Assembly: GCA_017651385.1 (NCBI GenBank)
Contig: JAGCCY010000052.1
Location: 1-8,292 of the forward strand
DNA: 8,292 nt
Direction of reading: 5' to 3'
Origin: Lachnospiraceae bacterium
Lineage (GTDB): Bacteria > Bacillota > Clostridia > Lachnospirales > Lachnospiraceae
In this document: positions 1 through 6,149 of the stretch, piece by piece
How the letters are laid out: each line of letters begins with the position of its first letter
How positions within the stretch are numbered: the first letter of the stretch is position 1
Position numbers and translations under genes: made by a program
The notes under the pieces: model-generated
The model's input: only the letters and a program-made list of their open reading frames with translations
Told to the model about the DNA's origin: nothing
Database searches by the model: none

Positions 1-238
1 CCATCTCGTAAGCAGTCTCTTCGCTTACTGCGGTATATTTTTCAAGGGTCTTTTTATTTACTCCGGCAAGTGCTTCCTTGGCACTCCCGGAATAAGTGAC
101 AAAGCCTGCTTCAAGCACATCCGAAGCACCCGCCACATTAACGATCCTTGATGCGATCATCCCTCCCGTACAGGATTCGACCGTTGATACCTTAAGTTTT
201 TTTTCTTTAAGAAGTTCTACAAGTTCATTCTCGATCAA
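1..238 (-). CDS. Stand-alone CinA C-terminal domain protein (PncC-type nicotinamide-nucleotide amidase), 3' end outside window
   Basis: The 79 visible codons match the N-terminal half of the CinA-C domain. The family hallmark ESCTGG is at residues 21-26, followed by GFVTYS (45-50) and AVSEET (70-75). Members of this family deamidate nicotinamide mononucleotide to nicotinic acid mononucleotide in pyridine-nucleotide salvage, and the serine of ESCTGG is regarded as the nucleophile. The most plausible start is TTG at 238-236, with AAGG about 9 nt upstream; the frame upstream holds no ATG or GTG that fits. This start gives an N-terminus like that of the short PncC/YgaD proteins, so the molybdopterin-binding-like N-terminal domain of full-length CinA is absent. 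The gap after the pgsA stop is only 11 nt, so it is probably cotranscribed. Many Firmicutes have cinA followed by recA here, but that lies beyond the edge. The family call is secure; the start codon is less so. Confidence 0.88.
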   Translation of the reverse strand, partial: MIENELVELLKEKKLKVSTVESCTGGMIASRIVNVAGASDVLEAGFVTYSGSAKEALAGVNKKTLEKYTAVSEETAYEM

Positions 239-249
239 TGTTTTATACC

Positions 250-903
250 TTATTGAAGTGGAAGGCCGGTCTCTTCGTCGAACTTGGGCTTATACTCATT
301 TTCCGAAGTTCCCGCCGATGCTTCAACATGTTCCGAAGCAAAACCGTCCTTCATGATCTCTGCGTTTTTGATCACATAATCAATGAGCGAAACAACTGTA
401 AGCGTTACCGCGATCCAAAAGAGGACCATTGTCACTTCCTTAAGAAAAGGAAGTTCTTTTACCACAAGCATAAAGCATATGGCCACCATGGTGGATGCGG
501 TCTTAAACTTTCCCCACATCGAAGCCGCGATGACCTTGCCCGAATCACTTGCGACAAGTCTTATACCGCTTATCACGAATTCTCTTGCAACAATGATCAA
601 TACAGCAAGCATTGCGATTATCCTGCTCGATGCGATCCTGGTGCCGTCATCGACCACAAGAAGACATATGAGCGCAGATACTACCAGAAGCTTATCTGCC
701 AAAGGATCCATAAATTTACCGAAGTTTGTGATCAGATTATTCTTACGTGCGATGTGACCGTCCAGAAAATCCGTGATACTTGCAACAATAAATATACCCA
801 AAGCTATGTATGTATTGAAAGGAATAAAGTTCGCCATTAAAAAGAACACAAAAATGGGAACAAGAATAACTCTTGCAACTGTTAATTTGTTAGGCAGATT
901 CAT
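250..903 (-). CDS. pgsA: CDP-diacylglycerol--glycerol-3-phosphate 3-phosphatidyltransferase
   Basis: This integral membrane enzyme condenses CDP-diacylglycerol with glycerol 3-phosphate to form phosphatidylglycerophosphate, the committed step to phosphatidylglycerol and cardiolipin. The full CDP-alcohol phosphotransferase signature is present: D45, D48-G49, A52-R53, G62, D66 and D70 (DFLDGHIAR, then GKFMDPLAD). The N-terminal MNLPNKLTVAR is typical of PgsA. Hydrophobic segments lie at about residues 8-26, 30-45, 85-107 and 125-165, with room for about six helices. It is 217 aa against roughly 180-190 for many homologues. The excess is a polar, acidic C-terminal tail after about residue 180 (ending GLPLQ), likely cytoplasmic. 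The ATG sits inside the 3' end of rimO, overlapping it by 14 nt, with a GGGGGT tract 10 nt upstream, so translation is probably coupled to rimO. Confidence 0.95.
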   Translation of the reverse strand: MNLPNKLTVARVILVPIFVFFLMANFIPFNTYIALGIFIVASITDFLDGHIARKNNLITNFGKFMDPLADKLLVVSALICLLVVDDGTRIASSRIIAMLAVLIIVAREFVISGIRLVASDSGKVIAASMWGKFKTASTMVAICFMLVVKELPFLKEVTMVLFWIAVTLTVVSLIDYVIKNAEIMKDGFASEHVEASAGTSENEYKPKFDEETGLPLQ

Positions 904-2239
904 ATTTTATTACCCCCGTTAAGTCATATTCTCTGGCGCCTGTCACCGTGACCGTGACCACGTCGCCCGTCATTAACTCTTTATCAGTCTCAAGGAAAAG
1001 GAACCCGTCCACTTCCGGAGCATCTTTGTAAGTGCGGCATGCATAGACCTGCTTATCGGGTGACGAGTCATCCGGCATACGTCCCTCGACCATTACCGAT
1101 AAAGTCTTTCCTGTCTCCGATTTTGCCTTTTCAAAGGCTATCTGCTGCTGGATCTTCATCACACCGTCGCGTCTTTTTTTCTTAAGCCACATCGGGATCT
1201 GTTTCTTCATCTTTGCGGCCGCGGTGTTGTCTTCTCTTGAATATGTAAAGACTCCGAGCCTGTCGAAACGCATTTCTTTTACGAAATTTTTAAGGATATC
1301 GACATCCTTTTTCGTCTCTCCCGGAAAACCCGTTATAAGCGTGGTCCTTATTGCGATATCGGGCATAGCCTTGCGAAGCCTTGCTATCACGTTTCTTAGA
1401 TCCGCGTTGCCGGTCTTTCGCCCCATGCGCTTAAGTATATCGTCCGACGCATGCTGTATGGGCATATCGATATAGTGGCAGATCTTTTTGTTCGTCGCCA
1501 TTTCCTCTATGAGATTGTCGTCGATCTCCTCGGGATAGCAGTACAAAAGCCTTATATACCAAAGCGACTCTATTTCCGAAAGCTTATGCAGAAGTTCGGA
1601 AAGCTTCTTTTCACCGTAAAGATCCATGCCGTAGAGAGTCGTCTCCTGCGCTACCAGAATGAGTTCTTTGACTCCGTTTTCGCAAAGAGTCCTTGCCTCA
1701 TCTATGAGCACTTCCATCGGCACGGACCTGAAATGTCCGCGAAAAGAAGGGATCGCGCAATATGTACAATGCTTGTTGCAGCCTTCGGCGATCTTAAGAT
1801 ACGCATAATGCCCGCCGGTCGTTACGATACGCTTTTTTCCGTACACAAGCGGTCCGTCGATCGGCTTTAAGAATTCCCGCCTGCCCCCTTTTTCGATCTC
1901 GTCAACCGCAGCAACGATATCATCCGTCGAAAGGGTTCCCACGATCTCATCGACTTCGGGAATCTGCTCTCTTATCTCTTTGCTGTATCTTTGTGCAAGA
2001 CATCCGGCAGCCACGATACCTTTAAGCTTACCCGCCGTTTTGAGATTTCCCATCTCGATCAGGGTATTTATACTCTCAGCTTTCGCATCGCTTATAAAAG
2101 AACACGTATTGACCACCGCCACATCGGCCTCGCTCTCGTCATTTACGATCTCATGGCCGTGTTCGGAAAGCATGCCAAGCATCATTTCCGTATCAACAAG
2201 GTTTTTGTCGCACCCAAGTGATATGAAACTTATCTTCAT
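890..2239 (-). CDS. rimO: Ribosomal protein S12 methylthiotransferase RimO (radical SAM)
   Basis: RimO adds a methylthio group to the beta carbon of an aspartate in ribosomal protein uS12, using two [4Fe-4S] clusters and S-adenosylmethionine. The N-terminal MTTase domain opens with ISLGCDKNLVDTE, which separates RimO from the tRNA enzymes MiaB and MtaB. It carries cluster ligands C10, C46 (NTCSF) and C80 (AAGCLAQR). The radical SAM motif CNKHCTYC gives C154, C158 and C161, followed by IPSFRG. Other family blocks are DMPIQHASD (258-266), ITGFPGE (302-308) and AAKMKKQIP (341-349). A C-terminal TRAM-like beta domain spans about 376-446. The length of 449 aa is normal. The start is fixed by the conserved N-terminus and has no in-frame alternative, yet there is no recognisable Shine-Dalgarno sequence. 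The 57-nt gap to rpoZ holds a terminator-like hairpin. The stop codon lies inside pgsA. Confidence 0.96.
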   Translation of the reverse strand: MKISFISLGCDKNLVDTEMMLGMLSEHGHEIVNDESEADVAVVNTCSFISDAKAESINTLIEMGNLKTAGKLKGIVAAGCLAQRYSKEIREQIPEVDEIVGTLSTDDIVAAVDEIEKGGRREFLKPIDGPLVYGKKRIVTTGGHYAYLKIAEGCNKHCTYCAIPSFRGHFRSVPMEVLIDEARTLCENGVKELILVAQETTLYGMDLYGEKKLSELLHKLSEIESLWYIRLLYCYPEEIDDNLIEEMATNKKICHYIDMPIQHASDDILKRMGRKTGNADLRNVIARLRKAMPDIAIRTTLITGFPGETKKDVDILKNFVKEMRFDRLGVFTYSREDNTAAAKMKKQIPMWLKKKRRDGVMKIQQQIAFEKAKSETGKTLSVMVEGRMPDDSSPDKQVYACRTYKDAPEVDGFLFLETDKELMTGDVVTVTVTGAREYDLTGVIKYESA

Positions 2240-2245
2240 ACATAC

Positions 2246-2286
2246 AAAAAGGGAACTGCCGACAGCATTAACCGGTCACGTTCCCT
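2246..2286 (-). terminator. Terminator-like hairpin between rpoZ and rimO, abutting the rimO start
   Basis: On the minus strand, AGGGAAC (2286-2280) pairs with GTTCCCT (2256-2250). Inside it, TG(A)CCG pairs with CGGCA, giving about 12 bp with two single-base bulges and an 11-nt loop. TTTTT (2250-2246) follows at once, then the rimO ATG six nt later. This is the shape of a Rho-independent terminator or attenuator within the operon. The U-tract is short and transcription must pass it for rimO to be made, so partial termination is more likely than a full stop. It could instead act on rimO translation. Confidence 0.65.
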
Positions 2287-2296
2287 CCCTTTCTTA

Positions 2297-2533
2297 TCAG
2301 TCTTCTTCGTCGCTAATTATACGAATTTTACCCTGATTGAGCTCGTCGACTGCAATGCTTAATGCTTTCTTGCCTTCGGACTCAACATAAGGATCGTCGC
2401 CCGCTACAATCTGACGTGCTCTGCGGCTTGTAGCCATTACTATCGAATAACGGCTGTTTACCACCTTAGCCTCACCGGGCTCAACCTCACTGTTTACAAC
2501 CTTCATAAGGTCACTGTAAGACGGATGTAACAT
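2297..2533 (-). CDS. rpoZ: DNA-directed RNA polymerase omega subunit
   Basis: Omega binds the C-terminal region of beta-prime and helps assemble and stabilise RNA polymerase. The 78-aa product starts MLHPSYSDL, as in many clostridial omegas. It has the conserved block NSRYSIVMATSRRARQIV (26-43) and the helix KKALSIAVDEL (55-65), then an acidic tail ending SDEED. Length is normal. A good ribosome site (AGGAG, 6 nt from the ATG) lies in the 16-nt gap after gmk, and pairing with gmk is a common arrangement across bacteria. The TGA stop is followed directly by an in-frame TAA. A purine-rich stretch then forms the 5' side of the hairpin before rimO. Confidence 0.96.
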   Translation of the reverse strand: MLHPSYSDLMKVVNSEVEPGEAKVVNSRYSIVMATSRRARQIVAGDDPYVESEGKKALSIAVDELNQGKIRIISDEED

Positions 2534-2549
2534 ACTAATCTCCTCTTTC

Positions 2550-3164
2550 CTATATGTTTTTAAGTTCTGTTTTTATCTCATCTATGAATGTACCCAGGCG
2601 CTTGGTCTGATACCTTTGCGCGAGAATAATATCATGCATCTCTTTTACCGCCGTGTCAAGGTCATCATTGATGATAATGTATTCATACTTATCCATCCAG
2701 TTGACTTCCTCTTTTGCACGGTCTATACGCTTATTGATAACCTCTGCGGTTTCCGTTCCTCTTCCCTCAAGGCGCTTTCTTAAGACCGCTATGCTGGGAG
2801 GCGTCACAAATACCATAAGAGTATCGGGGAATTTTTCTTTTATCTGCATCGCTCCCTGAACTTCTATATCAAGGATAACGCTTTTGCCCTTCTTAAGCTG
2901 TTCGTCGACATAGGCTTTCGGAGTACCGTAATAATTGCCGCAGTATTGCGCATGCTCGTAAAGACCGCCGTTTCTGATGGTCTCTTCGAATTTTTCCTTA
3001 TCCACAAAGAAATAATCCCTGCCATCGACTTCGCCCTCGCGCGGAGCTCTTGTGGTCATCGATACTGAAAAGGCAAAATCTTCATAATCATCCAAAAGTC
3101 TATGAAGAAGTGTCCCCTTGCCGGCTCCCGAAAAGCCCGACATTACGATCAAAATTCCATCCAT
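2550..3164 (-). CDS. gmk: Guanylate kinase
   Basis: This cytoplasmic enzyme phosphorylates GMP to GDP with ATP, feeding GTP and dGTP synthesis and setting the supply for (p)ppGpp. The P-loop is GFSGAGKGT (10-18), with phenylalanine where many homologues have proline (GPSGAGKGT). The GMP-binding segment SVSMTTRAPREGEVDG (33-48), EHAQYCGNYYGTP (70-82), the Walker-B-like ILDIEVQGA (97-105) and the lid RLEGRGTE (131-138) all follow in the expected order. Length is 204 aa, normal for bacterial Gmk. The ATG lies 13 nt after the yicC stop, with AAGGA about 9 nt upstream, so it is cotranscribed with yicC and rpoZ. Confidence 0.96.
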   Translation of the reverse strand: MDGILIVMSGFSGAGKGTLLHRLLDDYEDFAFSVSMTTRAPREGEVDGRDYFFVDKEKFEETIRNGGLYEHAQYCGNYYGTPKAYVDEQLKKGKSVILDIEVQGAMQIKEKFPDTLMVFVTPPSIAVLRKRLEGRGTETAEVINKRIDRAKEEVNWMDKYEYIIINDDLDTAVKEMHDIILAQRYQTKRLGTFIDEIKTELKNI

Positions 3165-3177
3165 AGGTCATCGTCCT

Positions 3178-4056
3178 TTACTCGATATTCTGAATCTGTT
3201 CACGAACCTTCTCTATTTCTGTCTTTAATTCGATCGCATGATCCGATGTAGCAAGATCATTGGCCTTTGAAAGCATTGTATTGGCCTCGCGGTTCATTTC
3301 CTGAGCTATAAAGTCAAGCTTGCGTCCGCAGCTGCCGCCCTCTTCAAGAGTCTTCCTTGTGGTCTCGATGTGACTTGTAAGTCTTACGATCTCCTCGTCA
3401 ATACATACCTTGTCGGCATAGAGAGTGACTTCCATCAAAAGTCTGGTCTCATCGACTTTCGCATCTTTGAGAAGCTCTTTTACCTTCTCCTCAAGACCTC
3501 TCTTGTAGTCTTCGATAACTCCGGGGGCACGATCTTTCACATACTGAACATGCGTAAGCATATCATCAAGTTTGGCTATAAGATCAACCTTTAAGTTGTC
3601 GCCTTCTTTGATCCTTGATTCCACAAACTTCTCTGCCGCAGAATCGAGTGCTTTGCTTAACCCCGCCCATATCTCTTCTTCGTCGGCTTCGATCTCCTCC
3701 ATCTCGAATATCTCGGGAAATCTTGCCAGATTTGAAACTCTTATATCGTTATCGAGTTCAAACTCGTCAGCCATCTCTTTAAAATACTTAAGATATTCGG
3801 CTGCCACTTCCTTATTGTACTTGATACCTACATTGTTCTCGGTGAAATCCTCGTAGGTAATGAAGATATCCACCTTACCGCGCTGGATATAATTCTTAAG
3901 CTCATTTCTGATCGCGGCTTCAAAAAAATTGAGCTTCTTGGGCATCTTAATGGTCATATCAAGATACCTGTGGTTCACGGACTTGATCTCGACGGTGAAT
4001 TTCCGATTCCTGTCGGCATATTCCGCACGTCCGAAACCTGTCATGCTCTTTATCAT
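3178..4056 (-). CDS. yicC: YicC/YloC family endoribonuclease
   Basis: The 292-aa product has both YicC halves. The N-terminal domain begins MIKSMTGFGRAE and includes EIKSVNHRYLDM and the RGKVD motif. The C-terminal DUF1732 region includes EEIVRLTSHIE and the strongly conserved GRKLDFIAQEMNREANTM. Members of this family are now regarded as endoribonucleases acting in RNA turnover, including on small RNAs in E. coli; substrates here are unknown. The start chosen is the internal ATG at 4056-4054. Ribosome site AAAGGA sits 9 nt before it but directly touches the more upstream ATG at 4065-4063, and homologues begin at MIKSMTGFG. It is the first gene of the operon and has its own sigma-A promoter. 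In many Firmicutes a small remA/DUF370 gene separates yicC from gmk; here the gap is 13 nt and holds none. Confidence 0.94.
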   Translation of the reverse strand: MIKSMTGFGRAEYADRNRKFTVEIKSVNHRYLDMTIKMPKKLNFFEAAIRNELKNYIQRGKVDIFITYEDFTENNVGIKYNKEVAAEYLKYFKEMADEFELDNDIRVSNLARFPEIFEMEEIEADEEEIWAGLSKALDSAAEKFVESRIKEGDNLKVDLIAKLDDMLTHVQYVKDRAPGVIEDYKRGLEEKVKELLKDAKVDETRLLMEVTLYADKVCIDEEIVRLTSHIETTRKTLEEGGSCGRKLDFIAQEMNREANTMLSKANDLATSDHAIELKTEIEKVREQIQNIE

Positions 4057-4065
4057 ATTGTGCAT

Positions 4066-4071
4066 TCCTTT
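4066..4071 (-). promoter_or_regulatory. Ribosome binding site deciding the yicC start
   Basis: AAAGGA on the minus strand ends directly against the ATG at 4065-4063 and lies 9 nt from the ATG at 4056-4054. Only the second spacing is workable, which agrees with the conserved MIKSMTGFGRAE N-terminus of the family. Confidence 0.75.
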
Positions 4072-4085
4072 CAGGGATTTAGTCG

Positions 4086-4117
4086 GATATGCAATCTTTT
4101 TCTTTTCATTGCATATC
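4086..4117 (-). repeat. Perfect 10-bp inverted repeat at the predicted start point of the yicC operon
   Basis: GATATGCAAT (4117-4108 on the minus strand) is matched exactly by ATTGCATATC (4095-4086), separated by a 12-nt A-rich spacer. It begins about 8 nt after the -10 box, so the transcript should start at or one base before its left arm. It may be an AU-rich 5'-terminal mRNA hairpin or an operator: the half-site centres are 22 bp apart, about two helical turns. No T-tract follows it, so it is not a terminator. Confidence 0.7.
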
Positions 4118-4124
4118 TTTAGAC

Positions 4125-4154
4125 ATTATAGTGCATTTTCAAGATAAGAGTCAA
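4125..4154 (-). promoter_or_regulatory. Sigma-A promoter of the yicC-gmk-rpoZ-rimO-pgsA-cinA operon
   Basis: The -35 box TTGACT (4154-4149) and the perfect -10 box TATAAT (4130-4125) are 18 bp apart on the minus strand. The expected start point is near 4118, giving a leader of about 60 nt before the yicC ATG at 4056. The promoter lies in the 111-nt space after the DNA glycosylase stop. I see no terminator in that space, so some read-through from upstream is possible. Confidence 0.87.
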
Positions 4155-4167
4155 GGAAACTGTTGTT

Positions 4168-4968
4168 CTAACTGGATTTAAGCTCATAGTAGAAAAGATA
4201 CTGCTGGATTATGCCTGCCACACCCTTATAGTATTCAAAGTCAAAACCGTTCTGATAATACTTTGAAAGAAGCTGTTTTACATGAGTATCGACCGGAAAA
4301 GCATCCACATGGTGAAGGCCGAAAAGGCATATGCAGTTCGCAACCTTGGGTCCGATCCCCGTTCTTTCAAGAAGACTCTTCATCGCCTTTTCATAATCCA
4401 TTTTTGAAAGATCTTCAAGCCAGTCCGGATTTTCTTTTGCAAAAGAAAAGATCTCCTTTAAATACGGTGCCCGATAACCGAGGCCGAGCGTCTTGTCGTC
4501 AAATACCGATACATCAAGATCGAAAGGACCCGGGAAGGCATACCCTCCTTCAACCTCTATCCCCGCGCGTTCACAGATCGCCTCTATGGAATTTCTTATG
4601 CGGCCTATGTTGTTGTTCTGGGATATCATAAAACTTACTATCGTCTCCCAAAGATCCTGCTTTAAGATCCTTACTCCGCTGCCTAAAGAAAAAGCTTCTT
4701 TGAGGTGTTCGTCACCCGATCCCTCAATAAGCTTTTCTATCCTCTCATAATCGAAATCCAGATCGAAATAGGCCGACCAGTATGCCCTGTCGGCCTCATT
4801 GAATGTAAAAGAAACCCCGTCGCGTTCTTTTGACATTTCTATGTATTTTCCCGAAGATATGACTCCGACCCGGCCGTTACAAAGTTCATGCCAGCGAAAG
4901 CACTGACCGCTGTTCATTACAGAAACCGGATCGAAGCATTTAAGTCTGTACGTTTCACTGATCTTCAT
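4168..4968 (-). CDS. OGG1-type 8-oxoguanine DNA glycosylase/AP lyase (HhH-GPD superfamily)
   Basis: The 266-aa protein resembles the bacterial counterparts of eukaryotic OGG1, which excise 8-oxoguanine opposite cytosine and nick the abasic site. The N-terminal OGG domain shows NSGQCFRW (19-26). The minor-groove-reading NNN loop is at ISQNNNIGRI (115-124). The helix-hairpin-helix reads RTGIGPKVANCICLFG (202-217), placing the Schiff-base lysine at K208 (OGG1 K249) and the neighbouring cysteine at C212 (OGG1 C253). VDTH places the catalytic aspartate at D227 (OGG1 D268). A more upstream ATG at 5025 exists, but MKISETYRLKCFDP at 4968 fits the domain boundary and has GGA 8 nt before it. The start lies inside the lipoprotein gene (14-nt overlap), so translation is probably coupled. 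AlkA/DNA-3-methyladenine glycosylase is the alternative; the NNN loop and GQCFRW favour OGG. Confidence 0.9.
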   Translation of the reverse strand: MKISETYRLKCFDPVSVMNSGQCFRWHELCNGRVGVISSGKYIEMSKERDGVSFTFNEADRAYWSAYFDLDFDYERIEKLIEGSGDEHLKEAFSLGSGVRILKQDLWETIVSFMISQNNNIGRIRNSIEAICERAGIEVEGGYAFPGPFDLDVSVFDDKTLGLGYRAPYLKEIFSFAKENPDWLEDLSKMDYEKAMKSLLERTGIGPKVANCICLFGLHHVDAFPVDTHVKQLLSKYYQNGFDFEYYKGVAGIIQQYLFYYELKSS

Positions 4969-6082
4969 CGTTTTTTTCCAGCACAAAGTAGAAAGATGAG
5001 TTTTCAAAAGCCGCACCGCTGTCAAAAATACAAAGCTTTATCGTGCCGTCGGGCATTGAGTGGCACATATATTCCCTGAAACAGTCGTCGCTCATCGCGC
5101 AGACCGCGAAAAGACTGCCGTCTTCGACAGTGGAAAGAGCGTCCTTATATTCCGTGACCGGCATTGAGTCATCGGTGAAAGCCGTATCCCCGATACCGAA
5201 ATCGGCACTGATGTGGCCGTCATCCGATATTCTTACATTGCAATACATATTTTCATCCATCGGGCCGGCGGGATTTTTGTACAAAGCAAAACAGGTCGCC
5301 GTATATTCGCCTTCCAACGCCTTTATCTCGTCCGTAACCTCGATGGCGGCAGGCTTAACGCGTGTGGACGCATACTTGCGGAGAATGTCCTTCACATCAT
5401 AGGACTGTTCGTAACCGATCGCACCCATATAATCACATACAACATACTTATCGACGTTCATCTTGGCATATTCGGCGGTGTACGTATCTTCATCGACCTC
5501 ATCGCCGTCGATATAGAATCTTTCGGAGTCGTCCATGATCTCGGCTCTTTCAAAGTACTTATCTTCCTGTAAAGTCCTGTCTTCGAGCGAATAGAAATCA
5601 TAAAGATAAGAACCCATACCCATGTAAAAAGAAAGTATCTTTCCGCCGGACGGAACATAGGAAAAGCTTCCGTTTTCACCGAACTCCCCTATCTCAAAGG
5701 CTCCGTCGGTGTAAGCCATTATCATATGGACCGTGGCCGCATGATAATTGTCTTCCATATATACAAGCTCGGGAATATCGTCATCGTCCACATACACAAG
5801 GTCATAGCGAAGATAATGCATCGAATCGACATTTGACTCATAGATGTTTTTAAGATAATCCGCATATAACTCGACAACCGTATCGATATCGGGCGCCTCG
5901 TTTATACGCGGTGTTTCTTCGGAAACCGATACCTCTTCAATACTTTCGGATACGCTTTCGGAAACGGATACGGACACCTCTTCGGATACCGGTGATGCCG
6001 AAACCGGTGCAGGCTCCTTACGGCCGCATGCCGCTGTCAACAAAAATGCTGCAATTGTTAAAAAAACGAGTGTTTTTTTCAT
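4955..6082 (-). CDS. Predicted lipoprotein of unknown function with Ser/Glu/Val-rich linker
   Basis: I do not recognise a named family. The start at 6082 (GGGAG, 5 nt before ATG) gives a classical lipoprotein signal: MKK, a hydrophobic stretch to about residue 18, and LLTAAC with C19 as the lipidated cysteine. A more upstream ATG at 6124 would place charged residues and the hairpin in the coding region and is unlikely. Residues about 27-57 form a low-complexity V/S/E linker (VSVSESVSES and variants), as expected for a tether from the membrane to a folded domain. The folded part (about 62-375) is acidic and includes DLVYVDDDDIPELVYME (94-110), an Asp-rich motif common in clostridial secreted proteins and possibly Ca-binding. 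Seven cysteines besides C19 occur between 216 and 351. The protein probably faces outward. It overlaps the DNA glycosylase gene by 14 nt, a functional mismatch that suggests shared transcription only. Confidence 0.85.
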   Translation of the reverse strand: MKKTLVFLTIAAFLLTAACGRKEPAPVSASPVSEEVSVSVSESVSESIEEVSVSEETPRINEAPDIDTVVELYADYLKNIYESNVDSMHYLRYDLVYVDDDDIPELVYMEDNYHAATVHMIMAYTDGAFEIGEFGENGSFSYVPSGGKILSFYMGMGSYLYDFYSLEDRTLQEDKYFERAEIMDDSERFYIDGDEVDEDTYTAEYAKMNVDKYVVCDYMGAIGYEQSYDVKDILRKYASTRVKPAAIEVTDEIKALEGEYTATCFALYKNPAGPMDENMYCNVRISDDGHISADFGIGDTAFTDDSMPVTEYKDALSTVEDGSLFAVCAMSDDCFREYMCHSMPDGTIKLCIFDSGAAFENSSFYFVLEKNDEDQ

Positions 6083-6092
6083 CTTTTCTCCC

Positions 6093-6119
6093 AAAAAGGG
6101 CAGGCCCAAAGGTCTGCCC
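6093..6119 (-). terminator. Terminator-like hairpin directly before the lipoprotein ribosome site
   Basis: On the minus strand, GGGCAGACC (6119-6111) pairs with GGCCTGCCC (6106-6098) around a TTTG loop, with one A-C mismatch, followed by TTTTT (6097-6093). This would end the transcript of the small membrane protein whose stop is 30 nt upstream. The T-tract runs straight into GGGAG, the lipoprotein ribosome site. No room remains for a promoter between hairpin and start, and I see no convincing one in the AT-rich bases before it (6121-6149). The lipoprotein and glycosylase may therefore depend on read-through. Confidence 0.75.
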
Positions 6120-6149
6120 CTCATTTATTTATTTAATTGAGGATCCCGA

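Noticed and set aside
238..840. A 200-aa open frame on the plus strand opposite pgsA
   Set aside because: It is fully antisense to a well-conserved gene, rich in Cys, His and Arg in no domain pattern, and has no ribosome site. It is a shadow.
4969..4978. Slippery heptamer A-AAA-AAC near the end of the lipoprotein gene
   Set aside because: It is in the right phase for -1 frameshifting, but the -1 frame reads CGA then TGA and stops at once. It does not enter the glycosylase frame, which is +1 to it.
4969..5025. Upstream ATG for the glycosylase, adding 19 residues
   Set aside because: The extra residues lie in the lipoprotein coding region and match nothing in the OGG fold. The ATG at 4968 fits the family N-terminus and spacing.
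6083..6124. Upstream ATG for the lipoprotein, adding 14 residues
   Set aside because: It would place an Arg-rich segment ahead of the signal peptide and code across the hairpin; MKK with GGGAG at proper spacing is far better.
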